Assembly (NCBI RefSeq): GCF_000688335.1
Contig: NZ_JHZX01000001.1
Location: forward strand, 2,542,001-2,606,000
DNA: 64,000 bases
DNA from: Sediminibacter sp. Hel_I_10
Lineage (GTDB): Bacteria; Bacteroidota; Bacteroidia; Flavobacteriales; Flavobacteriaceae
Direction: 5' to 3'
The notes beneath the pieces are model-generated. The model was not told the origin of the DNA, searched no databases, and saw nothing but the letters and a program-made list of their open reading frames with translations. Below, in pieces: positions 24,463-34,596 of this stretch; within the stretch, counting starts at the first letter, position 1; the number at the start of each line of letters is the position of its first letter. The position numbers were made by a program, and so were the translations under genes.

Positions 24463-25236
24463 TTATTGTGCTGTGTAACCACCATCTATTACCAATTCAG
24501 AACCGGTCATAAATTTTGATTCATCCGAAGCTAGATAAACGACACCATAACCTATGTCATCTGGTTCTCCAAGGTGTCCAACTGGATGTAGACTTTCTAA
24601 CTGCTTTTTGCCCTCCTCCACATCACCTTGGGCTTTTAGGAAATTTTCTACCATTGGTGTCCATATATAGGCTGGATGAATGGAATTGACACGGATGCCA
24701 TAACCCTGTTTCGCGCAATGAAGTGCAGCAGACTTGGTAAATAAAGTTATACCACCCTTACTTGCGTTATATGCAGCAAAATTGGGATCGCCAATAAGGC
24801 CTTCAATTGAAGAAAAGTTAATGATTGAGCCACCTTCTCCGCTTTCTTTTATAGCCTTAATACCGTATTGGGTACCTAGGAAACTGCCATCTAAATTGAT
24901 GCTTAAAAGTTTTTTCCAGTCTGCAAGCGTGATATCTTCCACGTTTTTACCGATTGCTATACCAGCAGCATTAGCTAGGATATTTAGCTTGCCAAAGGTT
25001 TTGAGCGTAGTCTCGATTACCTTTTTCCATTGATCTTCTTTGGATACATCTTGTTTTATAAATATGGCTTCACCGCCATCGTTCTTGATTTGTTGGACTA
25101 CTTTATTTCCGTTTTCTTCATCCAAATCTGTTATTACTATTTTTGCTCCTTCGCGTGCCAATAAAATAGCACTTGATTTTCCTAATCCAGAGGCACCTCC
25201 TGTGACAATGGCTACTTTATTTTTTACTCGATCCAT
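24463..25236 (-). CDS. SDR family NAD(P)-dependent oxidoreductase
   Basis: A 257-residue classical short-chain dehydrogenase. The cofactor motif is VTGGASGLGKSSA near residues 11-23, with an acidic residue (DLDEE) after beta-2 that favours NAD. NAG-type motif NAAGIA, catalytic Ser in NFSSIEG and YNASKGG (Tyr-x3-Lys) are present. The C-terminal DGGYTAQ is typical. The substrate cannot be read from the sequence. It lies in the leftward stress/metabolism run. Confidence 0.9.
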   Translation of the reverse strand: MDRVKNKVAIVTGGASGLGKSSAILLAREGAKIVITDLDEENGNKVVQQIKNDGGEAIFIKQDVSKEDQWKKVIETTLKTFGKLNILANAAGIAIGKNVEDITLADWKKLLSINLDGSFLGTQYGIKAIKESGEGGSIINFSSIEGLIGDPNFAAYNASKGGITLFTKSAALHCAKQGYGIRVNSIHPAYIWTPMVENFLKAQGDVEEGKKQLESLHPVGHLGEPDDIGYGVVYLASDESKFMTGSELVIDGGYTAQ

Positions 25237-25278
25237 AATTTTAAGATTTAAGTGTTACTACTAATTTTTGTTTCTTAA

Positions 25279-26268
25279 TCAAGAAACTTCGTTTCCTGAA
25301 ACTTTGCCTTTTTCAAAACAGTCTAGATTATATATCGTGGTTTCAGCAATATTTGTCAATGCTGTTTCGGTCAAGAAGGCCTGATGACTGGTTATCAAAA
25401 CATTGTTGAAGGTCATTAATCGGGCAATCACATCGTCTTGCAAAATGTCGTCGGAATGGTCTTCAAAGAACAATCCTTCTTCTTCCTCATACACATCTAT
25501 TCCGAAATACCCAATTTTTTTAGTTTTCAATCCTTCGATGACTGCTTTAGTATCTACCAATCCTCCACGACTTGTATTGATAAGCATTACGCCTTGTTTC
25601 ATCAATGAAATATGCTTGGCATCAATCAAATGTTTTGTTGAAGTCGTTAATGGTACGTGCAAGCTTATAATATCAGACTGTTTGCAGATGGTTTCACAGT
25701 CGGTATAGCTTACGTTATAAGAATTGATTAGATTTTCATCTTCAATGACATCTTGAACAAGTATTTTACAACCAAAACCGTGTAGTATTTTTACCAATAC
25801 AGATCCAATTTTTCCAGTACCTATGACACCGACGGTTTTCCCGTTAAGGTCAAAACCTGTAAGACCGTTCAATGAAAAATTCTGGTCACGTACCCTGTTG
25901 TGAGCTTTAATCAATTTTCGGTTTAGGGCGAGTATTAGCGCCATTGTATGTTCTGCAATAGCGTAAGGGGAATAGGCAGGAACACGAGCCACTTTTATAC
26001 CCAGTTCGGTAGCTTTTTCGATAGATACATTGTTATACCCAGCGGTACGAAGCGCAATATATTGTACTCCCGATTCCTTTAATTTTTCAAGCACTTGAGT
26101 AGAGGCATCATCACTTGTAAATAAACTGATGGCCTCGGTGCCCTGCGCCAAAGAAGCAGTTTTTTCCGTCAACCGTAGCTCAAGTAGGTTTAACTCGTGC
26201 TTACCTTTATTTGCAGCTAACAAATGAGATTCTTCAAACTTATGTGTACTGAATATGGTTGTTTTCAT
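25279..26268 (-). CDS. ldhA: D-2-hydroxyacid dehydrogenase (D-lactate dehydrogenase-like)
   Basis: A 329-residue NAD-dependent enzyme. The Rossmann motif is VGVIGTGKIGSVLV near residue 146, the catalytic Arg lies in NTSRGGLVDT, the Glu in a DVYEEEEGLF stretch, and the His in TSHQAFLTETAL. The FEDHSDDIL segment is typical of fermentative D-LDHs (LdhA), which reduce pyruvate to D-lactate and regenerate NAD+. In this block it gives a fermentative outlet for the linked glycolytic enzymes. Confidence 0.88.
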   Translation of the reverse strand: MKTTIFSTHKFEESHLLAANKGKHELNLLELRLTEKTASLAQGTEAISLFTSDDASTQVLEKLKESGVQYIALRTAGYNNVSIEKATELGIKVARVPAYSPYAIAEHTMALILALNRKLIKAHNRVRDQNFSLNGLTGFDLNGKTVGVIGTGKIGSVLVKILHGFGCKILVQDVIEDENLINSYNVSYTDCETICKQSDIISLHVPLTTSTKHLIDAKHISLMKQGVMLINTSRGGLVDTKAVIEGLKTKKIGYFGIDVYEEEEGLFFEDHSDDILQDDVIARLMTFNNVLITSHQAFLTETALTNIAETTIYNLDCFEKGKVSGNEVS

Positions 26269-26278
26269 CTTACTTTTT

Positions 26279-27547
26279 TTAATTTCCTAATTGTATTAAT
26301 ATATAGGCTATGCCAACGACAACGACACTTCCAAAAATGAGCATTACCAGTTTCCCCGTTTTTTTGGAACCTTTGAAATAGGTAATACCCAGCTTCACAA
26401 TCATATTACTTATGGTTGCGGTAATAATCACATTGGTTGCGAGGGCGAGTTTGTCTTCCAAAGACCCGAATTTTGCCATACTAATAGTTATCGCATCGGT
26501 ATCTGCCAATCCTGCAATTAGGGCTGAATAGTATAAACCGCTTTCGCCAAAAAACTGGTTTCCATAAAAAACTGCAAATAGGATAACCACATAAATACCA
26601 CCAAAGCCAAGAGCGTTCAATATATTAAGTGGGTTGCCAAGGTCAATTGCTGTCTTTGAGACTTCAGTATTCTTTCTAATAAATAGAATGGCACTTATCA
26701 AACAGATAAGTGTCAGGATAATAAAGGGAACGGCCAAATAAGAAAGTATGGCACTATTAAAAATATAGGCTAAGATGGCAAGTCTTGGGAACATTATGGC
26801 GGACGCTATAATGATACCCGCAGCATATTCTTTTGAAAGTTCTGGCGATTCCTTACTTCGGGAAGCATATATCCAAGCTACAGCGGTACTTGAAATTAAT
26901 CCGCCTAAAATGGCAGTGAGCAGAATACCACGTTTAGAACCTACATATTTAACAAGAAAGTAGCCGATGAAGTTCAGAAAAGAGACAATTACTATAATTG
27001 CTCCAATCTCAAAAGGGTTAAGCAATCCTTCTGGACCATAGTCTTGATTCGGTAAGAAAGGTAAAATCAAAAGCGCAATAATTGAAAACTTAATAAAAGC
27101 AAAAAGCTCTTCTGAAGTAATATTTTTAATGAAGGTATTAAAGGTTGTTTTCAATGATAACAACGTAACTATAATTACCGCAGTAGCAACTGCTTCCTTA
27201 TGCAAATGATTGGCGACCATAACACCCAAAATCAACGTAGCGAACAATGCCATATTGGTGGTAATACCAGTCATTATGTGCTTTTGCACTATGGAAAGAT
27301 GACTCAAAGACAGAAACAAAAGAAATGCCGCTGCAATTATAATGACCAACCAAGGCGTATAGACTGTGGAAAGATTGCCCAAGATAAAACCAATAATAGC
27401 GACAATAGGGAAGGTTCTTATTCCTGCAAAACCTTGTTCTTCCTTCAGTTTATCGTATTCACGTTCCAAACCCAGAATAAGGCCAATGCCCAGACTGATG
27501 AGTAGTCCGAGGATAAAAGGGTTGATATTTTTAAAGGCTTCTATCAT
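26279..27547 (-). CDS. MgtC/SapB and DUF4010 membrane protein
   Basis: A 422-residue polytopic protein. The N-terminal about 140 residues have the MgtC/SapB features (LLISLGIGLILGLEREY, then FAGIRTFPIVAIIGF), and the rest is the DUF4010 domain (for example GLISSTAVAWIYASRSKE and SALIAGLADTDAITISMAKF). MgtC relatives act in magnesium or ATP homeostasis and acid stress; the DUF4010 class is uncharacterised. It abuts the phosphofructokinase gene by 2 bp and so is probably in the same operon. Confidence 0.88.
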   Translation of the reverse strand: MIEAFKNINPFILGLLISLGIGLILGLEREYDKLKEEQGFAGIRTFPIVAIIGFILGNLSTVYTPWLVIIIAAAFLLFLSLSHLSIVQKHIMTGITTNMALFATLILGVMVANHLHKEAVATAVIIVTLLSLKTTFNTFIKNITSEELFAFIKFSIIALLILPFLPNQDYGPEGLLNPFEIGAIIVIVSFLNFIGYFLVKYVGSKRGILLTAILGGLISSTAVAWIYASRSKESPELSKEYAAGIIIASAIMFPRLAILAYIFNSAILSYLAVPFIILTLICLISAILFIRKNTEVSKTAIDLGNPLNILNALGFGGIYVVILFAVFYGNQFFGESGLYYSALIAGLADTDAITISMAKFGSLEDKLALATNVIITATISNMIVKLGITYFKGSKKTGKLVMLIFGSVVVVGIAYILIQLGN

Positions 27548-27549
27548 TT

Positions 27550-28524
27550 TTACTTTCCAAATAGTTCTAAAAGTTCGTATAATTCATTATTTACTTGATG
27601 TTGCTTGACCACCTCTTTAAAAGAGGTTAGATGCAATTGATTATTTAAGATTCCTACCATTACATTTTTTTTGCCTCGTAAAAGTGTTTTTACAGCTGCC
27701 ACTCCAAGTTTAATGCCCAACATTCTATCTAAAGCTGACGGATTTCCACCTCGCTGAACGTGCCCAAGCCTCGTAATTCGTATATCGACATTGGGATTGA
27801 CTTCCTTTATTTTTGAGGAAACCAGTTCAGCGCCTATTTCATCACCTTCAGAAACCACGACAAGAAAAGCATCTTCGCTATCGTAATTTTTAATCTTGTC
27901 CAATAGGTAAATAAAATCTTTTGCACTTTCAGGAATTAGTATGGCATCTGCACCTACCATTAATCCCGAATGAATAGCGATGTAGCCTGAATCCCTTCCC
28001 ATTACTTCAACAATAAATACGCGGTTATGAGATTCGGCAGTGTCCTTTATTTTATCAATATTTTCAATAGCCGTGTTTACTGCGGAATCAAAACCAAGGG
28101 TATAATCAGTACCAGATATATCGTTGTCAATAGTCCCGGGAATACCAATGAATGGGATGTCGCATATTTCTGAAAAAGCCAATAAACCTTTAAAAGTGCC
28201 ATCGCCACCAATAGCAATTAAAGCATCTATGTTGTTTGCTTTTAGAGTTTGCAATGCTTTTTTACGGCCCTCTAATTCCAGAAATCGTTTGCTTCTTGCT
28301 GTTTTTAGAATGGTACCGCCTTTTTGGGTTATTTTTTTTAGTTCGTGTGATGCTAATGGAACCAAATCACCGTCTATCAACCCTTCATACCCTTTTCGAA
28401 AACCACTTACTTTTATACCCTTTACTTCAGCGGATTTTGCAATGGCGTACAATGCAGCGTTCATTCCAGGACTGTCGCCTCCTGAAGTAAATACGCCTAT
28501 ATGTTTAATTTTATTAGTGCTCAT
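27550..28524 (-). CDS. pfkA: 6-phosphofructokinase
   Basis: The start at 28524 (MSTNKIKHIGVFTSGGDSPGMN) fits the family; an upstream in-frame start would add 21 residues that lie within the neighbouring gene. The resulting 324 residues include the ATP loop FTSGGDSPGMNAA, IGGDGTFKG, the catalytic PGTIDNDISGTD, MGRDSGYIA and RLGHVQRGG. It is an ATP-dependent PfkA making fructose-1,6-bisphosphate. The start overlaps the end of the alpha/beta hydrolase gene by 11 bp. With aldolase and GAPDH genes nearby, it forms an upper-to-mid glycolytic set. Confidence 0.93.
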   Translation of the reverse strand: MSTNKIKHIGVFTSGGDSPGMNAALYAIAKSAEVKGIKVSGFRKGYEGLIDGDLVPLASHELKKITQKGGTILKTARSKRFLELEGRKKALQTLKANNIDALIAIGGDGTFKGLLAFSEICDIPFIGIPGTIDNDISGTDYTLGFDSAVNTAIENIDKIKDTAESHNRVFIVEVMGRDSGYIAIHSGLMVGADAILIPESAKDFIYLLDKIKNYDSEDAFLVVVSEGDEIGAELVSSKIKEVNPNVDIRITRLGHVQRGGNPSALDRMLGIKLGVAAVKTLLRGKKNVMVGILNNQLHLTSFKEVVKQHQVNNELYELLELFGK

Positions 28525-29431
28525 TAGATATGGTTTTTTGTAATTTTTTATCTGAAATAGTAAAATCTTGAATTGTGTTCCAAACAAATTCTGCTTCTTT
28601 CAGAAAGAACTGATGGTCTCCTTCAGATGAAGTAATTAGTTGTGCGTTTTTAAATTCCTTTGATAATTTTAAGGCATTTTCTAAAGGTGCAGTGGTGTCT
28701 TTTTCTCCGTGAATAAAAAGCACGTCTTTATCCTTAATTTTCTTTGCAATCGCATATAAATCTGTTTTCAAGATGACCTTTGTAAGTGAATAATAATAAC
28801 TCTGCCAATGATGCTTTTTTGCATCTTCATAAACATCATCTGTGAGGTTGTCAGGTTTGAATGCACTCGACATAAAAATGGGATGAATCATACAAATGTA
28901 TTTCGAGAATTTGCTTGTTGAAATCCTATCCACAAAGGAATGGGATGACATAATTTCTTTAAACTCATCAGCGTTCTTATAAACAGGTATGCTTATAAAA
29001 ATTCCTGCCTTGAACCAAGTTGGTTGCTTTTCCAATAGTGCCAATGAAATCATAGCTCCCATAGAATGTCCCGCAATAATTGTTTTGCCATCATTGAATT
29101 CTTCTTTGCTTAAAATTAATTCAAGGGCTTGCAATTGTATTGAAAGGGAATAATCACTTTGTGGTTTTGGCGAATCACCAAAACCTAGCAGGTCGACTAA
29201 AAGTAGCTTATGTGTAGTTGTAATACTTTCTAAATTGCGTTTCCAATAATGCAATGAGCCTGTTAAACCGTGCAACAAAACAAGTTTGTTTTCTCCAGAG
29301 CCTATTATTTCATAATTCAACAGTGTTTCTTTGGCATCATAAGCTGGTTGCTTACCAATTTTGTAATGCTGATAGCTTGCTATAGCTACAACAGGAAGAA
29401 TGAACACTATGGATATGAGTAGTAATGTCAT
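28514..29431 (-). CDS. alpha/beta hydrolase, membrane-anchored
   Basis: A 305-residue hydrolase with one N-terminal hydrophobic anchor (residues 1-20). The fold motifs are LVLLHGLTGS (oxyanion region), AGHSMGAM with the nucleophile Ser near residue 122, a GEKDTTAP acid region and SEGDHQFF with the His. Substrate unknown. It overlaps gltP-like upstream by 4 bp and pfkA downstream by 11 bp. Confidence 0.85.
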   Translation of the reverse strand: MTLLLISIVFILPVVAIASYQHYKIGKQPAYDAKETLLNYEIIGSGENKLVLLHGLTGSLHYWKRNLESITTTHKLLLVDLLGFGDSPKPQSDYSLSIQLQALELILSKEEFNDGKTIIAGHSMGAMISLALLEKQPTWFKAGIFISIPVYKNADEFKEIMSSHSFVDRISTSKFSKYICMIHPIFMSSAFKPDNLTDDVYEDAKKHHWQSYYYSLTKVILKTDLYAIAKKIKDKDVLFIHGEKDTTAPLENALKLSKEFKNAQLITSSEGDHQFFLKEAEFVWNTIQDFTISDKKLQKTISNEH

Positions 29432-30786
29432 TGTTTTGAAATTGATTTATTATCCGTTTTCTCACTAACCAAGATTGGGGTTTTACCATAGTATCTATTG
29501 AAAACCATACAGGCAGTCAAATCACCAGTTACATTTACCGCAGTCCTAAACATCCCCAAGAGTCTCTCTACACCAATAATAATAATGATGCCTTCAGCGG
29601 GTATGCCGACACTTCCCAAAACAGAAGCGAGTATAACCACACCGCCTCCAGGAATGGCTGGTGTGCCAATGGAAGCAGCTACTATGGTTACGATGACCAC
29701 TATAATATTGAGTAAGCTCATTTCCAGTCCAAAGGCTTGGGCTATAAAAAGAGTCGTTATAGTTTGATAGAGCGCCGTTCCATCCATATTGACGGTTGCG
29801 CCAATAGGTATAATAAAATTGCTAATGCTCTTATCCACTTTCAGTTCTTCTTCCGCTGTTTTTAGTGACAAGGGCATTACAGCCGCAGAGCTCGTGGTTG
29901 AAAAGGCCAATAGTTGAACATCCCTTATTTTTTTTAGGAAATGCAATGGGTTTGTTTTTCCAAGAAGGACAACCAGTCCTAAATAGAAAAACACCAGTAA
30001 CAATAGACCGAGTAACACCACCACAACATAGTAGGCTAGACCTGACAGAGAGCTCAAGCCAACACTAGAGGTAAGCTGTGCCATAAGCCCAAAAACAGCA
30101 ACAGGTACTAACAACATAGACCATTTCACTACCGTCATACAGACTTCTTGAATGGCACTTAAGAGTATCTTTACTGGGCGCAATAATGCTGCATTAAGTG
30201 AGAGCACAGCCACACCAATAATAATTGTAAAAATCACGATACTTAACATATCGGCATTTACCATAGACGCCAAAGGGTTTTCGGGAAGCAGGTTTGAAAT
30301 GGCATCTGGAATATTTTCAAGCCCAAAAGAAAGTTCGGTATCCTCCGTAGAGGTGGTCATTATTTCGTTATGTTCGGATAGCGATTGTTGATGCAAAAAA
30401 CGACCAGGTCTAAAAAGTTGTGATAGTATAACACCGAGACTTACCGAAACTATGGTAGTGCCCAGAAAATATAATAATACGCCACCACCTAATTTTTTCA
30501 AACTATCCTTGTCATTACTGGCGATTCCTGTGATGATTGAAGCCACAATCAATGGAATCATAATCATTTGAACCAGCTTTAGAAAGAGTACGCCTGGCAA
30601 TGCCAGCCAATTTCCTAAACCATCAGCTGTTTCTTTGGTAATCCAACCATTATGAGGACTTAACAACAACCCAAATCCAACACCTAAAAACAAGGCAATA
30701 ATAACCTTAAGCCATAAGCGGCTTTCTACCAGTTTTACCAGATAGTGATTTAGTGACTTAAGTGATTTTACTTCTGTTTCGAACAT
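29428..30786 (-). CDS. dicarboxylate/amino acid:cation symporter (DAACS family)
   Basis: A 452-residue transporter with about eight membrane helices and two hairpins. The family motifs are visible: the Ser-rich hairpin AFSTTSSAAVMPLSL and the substrate/cation site GATVNMDGTALYQ, followed by GTPAIPGGG and GMFRTAVNVTGDL. Members take up glutamate, aspartate or C4-dicarboxylates with Na+ or H+. Here it may feed anaerobic metabolism in the linked block. Confidence 0.92.
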   Translation of the reverse strand: MFETEVKSLKSLNHYLVKLVESRLWLKVIIALFLGVGFGLLLSPHNGWITKETADGLGNWLALPGVLFLKLVQMIMIPLIVASIITGIASNDKDSLKKLGGGVLLYFLGTTIVSVSLGVILSQLFRPGRFLHQQSLSEHNEIMTTSTEDTELSFGLENIPDAISNLLPENPLASMVNADMLSIVIFTIIIGVAVLSLNAALLRPVKILLSAIQEVCMTVVKWSMLLVPVAVFGLMAQLTSSVGLSSLSGLAYYVVVVLLGLLLLVFFYLGLVVLLGKTNPLHFLKKIRDVQLLAFSTTSSAAVMPLSLKTAEEELKVDKSISNFIIPIGATVNMDGTALYQTITTLFIAQAFGLEMSLLNIIVVIVTIVAASIGTPAIPGGGVVILASVLGSVGIPAEGIIIIIGVERLLGMFRTAVNVTGDLTACMVFNRYYGKTPILVSEKTDNKSISKQ

Positions 30787-30797
30787 TCTTTATTTTG

Positions 30798-31859
30798 TTA
30801 TGCAATACTAATTTTATGGTCTAAATAAACTTTTTGAACGGATTGTAATACTTCCACACCTTCACCGAAGGGCTTTTGAAACGCCTTTCTTCCCATAATC
30901 AGCCCAGAACCGCCAGCTCTTTTATTAATTACTGCTGTAGTAATCGCTTCCACTAAATCAGACTCTCCTTTAGAGCCACCACCGGAATTAATTAATCCGA
31001 TCTTCCCCATATAGCAATTAGCCACTTGCAACCTGCATAGGTCAATGGGATGTTTTGTTGTCAGCGTTTCATACATTTCATCATCATATTTTCCAAATCC
31101 TATCTCCCTAAAACCAAAATTGTTTGTTGGCAATTTTTGTTTGATGATATCAGCTTGAATAGTAACACCCAAATGATTGGCCTGTCCAGTTACATCGGCA
31201 GCGGCGTGATAATCTTCTTTTTCGGTTTTAAAAGCTTCGTTTCGGGTATAGCACCATAAAATGGTAGCCATACCTAAATTATGGGCTTCTTCAAAAGCTT
31301 CAGCTATTTCTTTAAGCTGTCTGTTACTTTCTTCGGAACCAAAATAGATAGTTGCACCGACGGCAACTGCTCCCATATCCCACGCAGCTTTTACTTTGCC
31401 AAATAAGGTTTGGTCATATTTATTGGGATAGGTAAGTAGTTCGTTGTGGTTAATCTTTACGATAAAGGGAATTTTATGGGCATATTTTCTAGCGTTCAAT
31501 CCCAATACACCAAAGGTGGAAGCCACGCCATTACAACCTGCTTCCATCGCTAATTTTATAATATTCTCTGGGTCAAAATAATCCGGATTTTTATAGAAAG
31601 AAAAAGCTGCACTATGCTCGATACCTTGGTCTACAGGCAGGATGCTCAAGTAGCCTGTACCACCAAGATTTCCGTGGTTATACAATTGTGAAAGACTTCG
31701 TAGTACCTGCGGATTTCTATTACTTTGAGTAAATACCCTGTCTAGGCTTGTCTTACTAGGTGTTTGCAATTCGTCCTTGGTTATTTTTTCACAAACGTGA
31801 TTCAAATAGAAGGACGCTTTTTCACCTAATAGTTCTGTAATATTTATATTTGTTTTCAT
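30798..31859 (-). CDS. fbaB: class I fructose-bisphosphate aldolase (DhnA/FbaB type)
   Basis: A 353-residue aldolase of the archaeal/DhnA class I type, which uses a Schiff-base Lys and no metal. Seen features are [13 protein letters not shown] near the N-terminus, [32 protein letters not shown], and the phosphate-binding C-terminal end ([14 protein letters not shown], then [15 protein letters not shown]). It cleaves fructose-1,6-bisphosphate to DHAP and glyceraldehyde-3-P, directly linking the nearby pfkA and GAPDH. Metal independence could matter next to copper-resistance genes (inference). Confidence 0.92.
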   Translation of the reverse strand: MKTNINITELLGEKASFYLNHVCEKITKDELQTPSKTSLDRVFTQSNRNPQVLRSLSQLYNHGNLGGTGYLSILPVDQGIEHSAAFSFYKNPDYFDPENIIKLAMEAGCNGVASTFGVLGLNARKYAHKIPFIVKINHNELLTYPNKYDQTLFGKVKAAWDMGAVAVGATIYFGSEESNRQLKEIAEAFEEAHNLGMATILWCYTRNEAFKTEKEDYHAAADVTGQANHLGVTIQADIIKQKLPTNNFGFREIGFGKYDDEMYETLTTKHPIDLCRLQVANCYMGKIGLINSGGGSKGESDLVEAITTAVINKRAGGSGLIMGRKAFQKPFGEGVEVLQSVQKVYLDHKISIA

Positions 31860-31870
31860 TGGAATAAGAT

Positions 31871-32884
31871 TTAATGAATTCCTAAACTTTCATTTGTTTT
31901 GGCGATGGATTTGGCACCATCTGTTTCAATTCCAGTAAGTGCTCTGATGGCATCAATCGTTTCTGGGATTACAATGGCTTGGTTATCGACCACGTAGGCA
32001 TAAAAAAGTTCATCTCCCACTACCTTCAGCATATCTTCCCAAAGGGCTACTTCGTACATATCGCCCCAAGGTCTTCCCATATCCAAGAACATTTCTTTAA
32101 TGGTGTTGTTTGAAACCAGGCCTTGGTCATATTGAATTAGTTTGATACGACTAGACGTTTTAAAAGCATTTAAGACTTCTTCTTTCGAGACTTGCTTTTT
32201 TAACTTCACGTTCCAATAGTGCATATGGCTTAATGTTTCTGGAACTTTTACTGCGGAAGTGATGACGTCCAAATCAGGATCTACGCTTTTAGCGTCAGGA
32301 CCTTGATGGCTTGGAATATCTCTTTCTGGAAGCATTGTGTTCATAATTCCGCCCAAATGACTTTCCCAAGGATCTGTTGCTCTTCTTAAAAGTGTTCCTC
32401 TGGCATAATCCAATAAATCGGCTCTTTTTAAAGCGGTCAACGTCCTTAAAATAGAAGTGGTGTTGCAAGAAACAACTCTTGTAGCATCTAGATTTAGAGC
32501 TGATTGATAATTGTTTTCAGCACTAAAGGAATGGCCTGTTGTTTCGTGTTTTTCGCCTCCGTGCAAAATAAATTTGATGTTTTGTTCTTTATAAATTGCG
32601 ACATTTTGAGCCGCAATCTTTTTAGGGGTACAGTCCACGACGAGATCTGATTTTTTCAACAGGTCGTGCATATCGCCTTTTACTGAAATACCTTCGGATT
32701 TCATTTTATCAGTTGCTTCTGGGGTGGCTGCATAGATATCGTACTCTTTTCTCACGGCATTTTGAATGCGCCAATCGCTAATGATATCGCACACGCCCGA
32801 AAGCTTCATATCGTCCTGTAGATTGATGGCATCGGCCACTCTTTTTCCAATGACTCCGTATCCTATAACTGCTATATTTTTCAT
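31871..32884 (-). CDS. type II (archaeal-type) glyceraldehyde-3-phosphate dehydrogenase
   Basis: A 337-residue enzyme unlike the usual bacterial GAPDH. The Rossmann motif is [16 protein letters not shown]; the catalytic Cys lies in [13 protein letters not shown] near residue 139, followed by the [18 protein letters not shown] region and HYWNVKL with the His, as in archaeal type II GAPDH. It is transcribed just before the class I aldolase (11-bp gap). Whether it runs in the glycolytic or gluconeogenic direction cannot be told. Its archaeal type and cargo position suggest horizontal gain. Confidence 0.9.
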   Translation of the reverse strand: MKNIAVIGYGVIGKRVADAINLQDDMKLSGVCDIISDWRIQNAVRKEYDIYAATPEATDKMKSEGISVKGDMHDLLKKSDLVVDCTPKKIAAQNVAIYKEQNIKFILHGGEKHETTGHSFSAENNYQSALNLDATRVVSCNTTSILRTLTALKRADLLDYARGTLLRRATDPWESHLGGIMNTMLPERDIPSHQGPDAKSVDPDLDVITSAVKVPETLSHMHYWNVKLKKQVSKEEVLNAFKTSSRIKLIQYDQGLVSNNTIKEMFLDMGRPWGDMYEVALWEDMLKVVGDELFYAYVVDNQAIVIPETIDAIRALTGIETDGAKSIAKTNESLGIH

Positions 32885-32954
32885 TTTCTAGTTTATAAAT
32901 ATGTTGTTGAATAAATCTTAACTTTTTCTTTTACTCCGAGTTTTAATCAGGTTT

Positions 32955-33209
32955 TTAACTGCAACAGGATCCTCCTGATTTTTTTTGATTTTTATCCCCT
33001 TCTGCGCCCGCGATACTATAACCACCTGCTTTTACCAAGGCTTGACTGAGTTGCGTTTTGCTTATAGATTCATTTGCTTCAATAACTGCTTGGGGTGGAT
33101 TCAGACTTACTTCTACCGTTTGTACTCCCTCAATTTGTTTTAATGCTTCTTTAACATTTTTAACACAACCTCCGCAGGTCATTCCTGTAATTTCAATTTG
33201 TTGTTTCAT
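32955..33209 (-). CDS. CopZ-like heavy-metal-associated (HMA) protein
   Basis: An 84-residue HMA-fold protein with the metal-binding GMTCGGCVKNVKEAL motif at residues 8-22 and a short C-terminal tail ending GGSCCS that can add a second Cys site. It is probably a cytosolic Cu(I) chaperone. It is on the minus strand between GAPDH and an APC permease, one of three free-standing HMA proteins in the window. Confidence 0.88.
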   Translation of the reverse strand: MKQQIEITGMTCGGCVKNVKEALKQIEGVQTVEVSLNPPQAVIEANESISKTQLSQALVKAGGYSIAGAEGDKNQKKSGGSCCS

Positions 33210-33224
33210 TTTTTTGATTTTAAA

Positions 33225-34589
33225 TTAATTAACTTGATTTTCTATTATTTTTGATTTATCCTCGCCCATTCCCATTGGCATATTGCCATCATCATCTGTA
33301 TGCGAAATCATAAAAAAACGTTCCGCAACAAGAATCAGGATAATTCCAATTGCTGCTACGATGAGCACCATTGGATCATTCAGATATTTTATATATAGAA
33401 AAGCTGATAGTACTGCTATATCCATTACAATGGCTATTAAAGGAATGATGGGTTTAAATTTTACCTCGTTCTTTAAGTGGCGAAAAAGCCCCCAATGGAT
33501 AGCGATATCCATAATGAGATAGAAAATAGTGCCTATAGAAGCGATTCTTGTTAAATCGAAAAGGGAAGTGAGTAAAACGGCAAGGGCAACCGTAAATATG
33601 AGTGCTGGATTTTTAAAATTACCCATTTTTTTTAAAGAGGGTATTTGTTTCATATTACTCAACATCCCCAATAAGCGCGATGCCGAAAAGACACTGGCGA
33701 TAACCCCTGAAAAGGTTGCTACAATAGCGATTGCTATAGTAAACCATAAACCCCATTCCCCAAAAACAGGTTCGGCTGCTGCTGCCAAAGCATAATCTTT
33801 TGCCTTTATTATTTCAGGGATACTCAAACCGCCTGCAACAGCAAGTGCCAAGGCCACATAGATAAGTGTGCAGATAAGAATAGAAATCACAATGGATCTT
33901 CCAAGGTTTTTGTGTGGATTTTTGATGTCTCCACCTTGATTCGTGATTGTTGTGAACCCTTTATAGGCAAGGATTGATAATGCCAATGCCGCTACAAAGC
34001 TTAGCCCTTGTGGTAGCGTTTCGGTATTTTGTGGGATATAGTCTCCTGTAATATCTGCAAATCCAGAAGCTACTAAACCTGCAATGGCGAGCAATGCAAT
34101 ACCACCTACTTTAATAATTGCTGTAAATGTGGCCGTTGCTCCAATCACTTTATTTCCTAGAATATTTATGACATACGCTGTTACCAAAAGTAGAATACCA
34201 AGAATGGATGCATAACCAGCATAACTTTCTGGGAATAATCGAAGGGTATATGCGCCAAAGGTTCCCGCGACCAAACTTTGTGCAACGACCATTGAAACAT
34301 ACATTAGTAAAGAATAGACACCTGTGGTCGTTCCAGGTCCATAGGATTTATTGAAAAACTTAACCACCCCCCCAGATGACGGAAAGGCATTTGAGAACTT
34401 CACATAAGAATATGAACTAAAACCTACCACGATAGCACCTGCAATAAAAGCAATCGGAAATAAATCGCCTACCAATTCAGCTATTTGTCCCATAAGTACA
34501 AATATGCCAGCACCTATCATTACACCTGTACCAAGAGAGATGGAACCTATTAGGGAAAGCTTATCGTTTTCATTTGTGGTGTTTTTCAT
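33225..34589 (-). CDS. APC superfamily amino acid permease
   Basis: A 454-residue transporter with about 12 membrane helices. The N-terminus carries the family motif SLGTGVMIGAGIFVLMGQ, and the SSGGVVKFFNKSYGPG region and KGFTTITNQGGDIKNPHKNLGRSI loop fit amino acid/polyamine antiporters. The substrate is unknown. The C-terminal tail is Met/Asp-rich (HTDDDGNMPMGMGEDKS), which is unusual and could be a metal-sensing tail; this is speculative. Confidence 0.88.
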   Translation of the reverse strand: MKNTTNENDKLSLIGSISLGTGVMIGAGIFVLMGQIAELVGDLFPIAFIAGAIVVGFSSYSYVKFSNAFPSSGGVVKFFNKSYGPGTTTGVYSLLMYVSMVVAQSLVAGTFGAYTLRLFPESYAGYASILGILLLVTAYVINILGNKVIGATATFTAIIKVGGIALLAIAGLVASGFADITGDYIPQNTETLPQGLSFVAALALSILAYKGFTTITNQGGDIKNPHKNLGRSIVISILICTLIYVALALAVAGGLSIPEIIKAKDYALAAAAEPVFGEWGLWFTIAIAIVATFSGVIASVFSASRLLGMLSNMKQIPSLKKMGNFKNPALIFTVALAVLLTSLFDLTRIASIGTIFYLIMDIAIHWGLFRHLKNEVKFKPIIPLIAIVMDIAVLSAFLYIKYLNDPMVLIVAAIGIILILVAERFFMISHTDDDGNMPMGMGEDKSKIIENQVN

Positions 34590-34596
34590 TTGTAAA

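Noticed and set aside
28525-28587. 21-residue extension of phosphofructokinase
   Set aside because: It lies within the coding end of the alpha/beta hydrolase gene and is not in the family.
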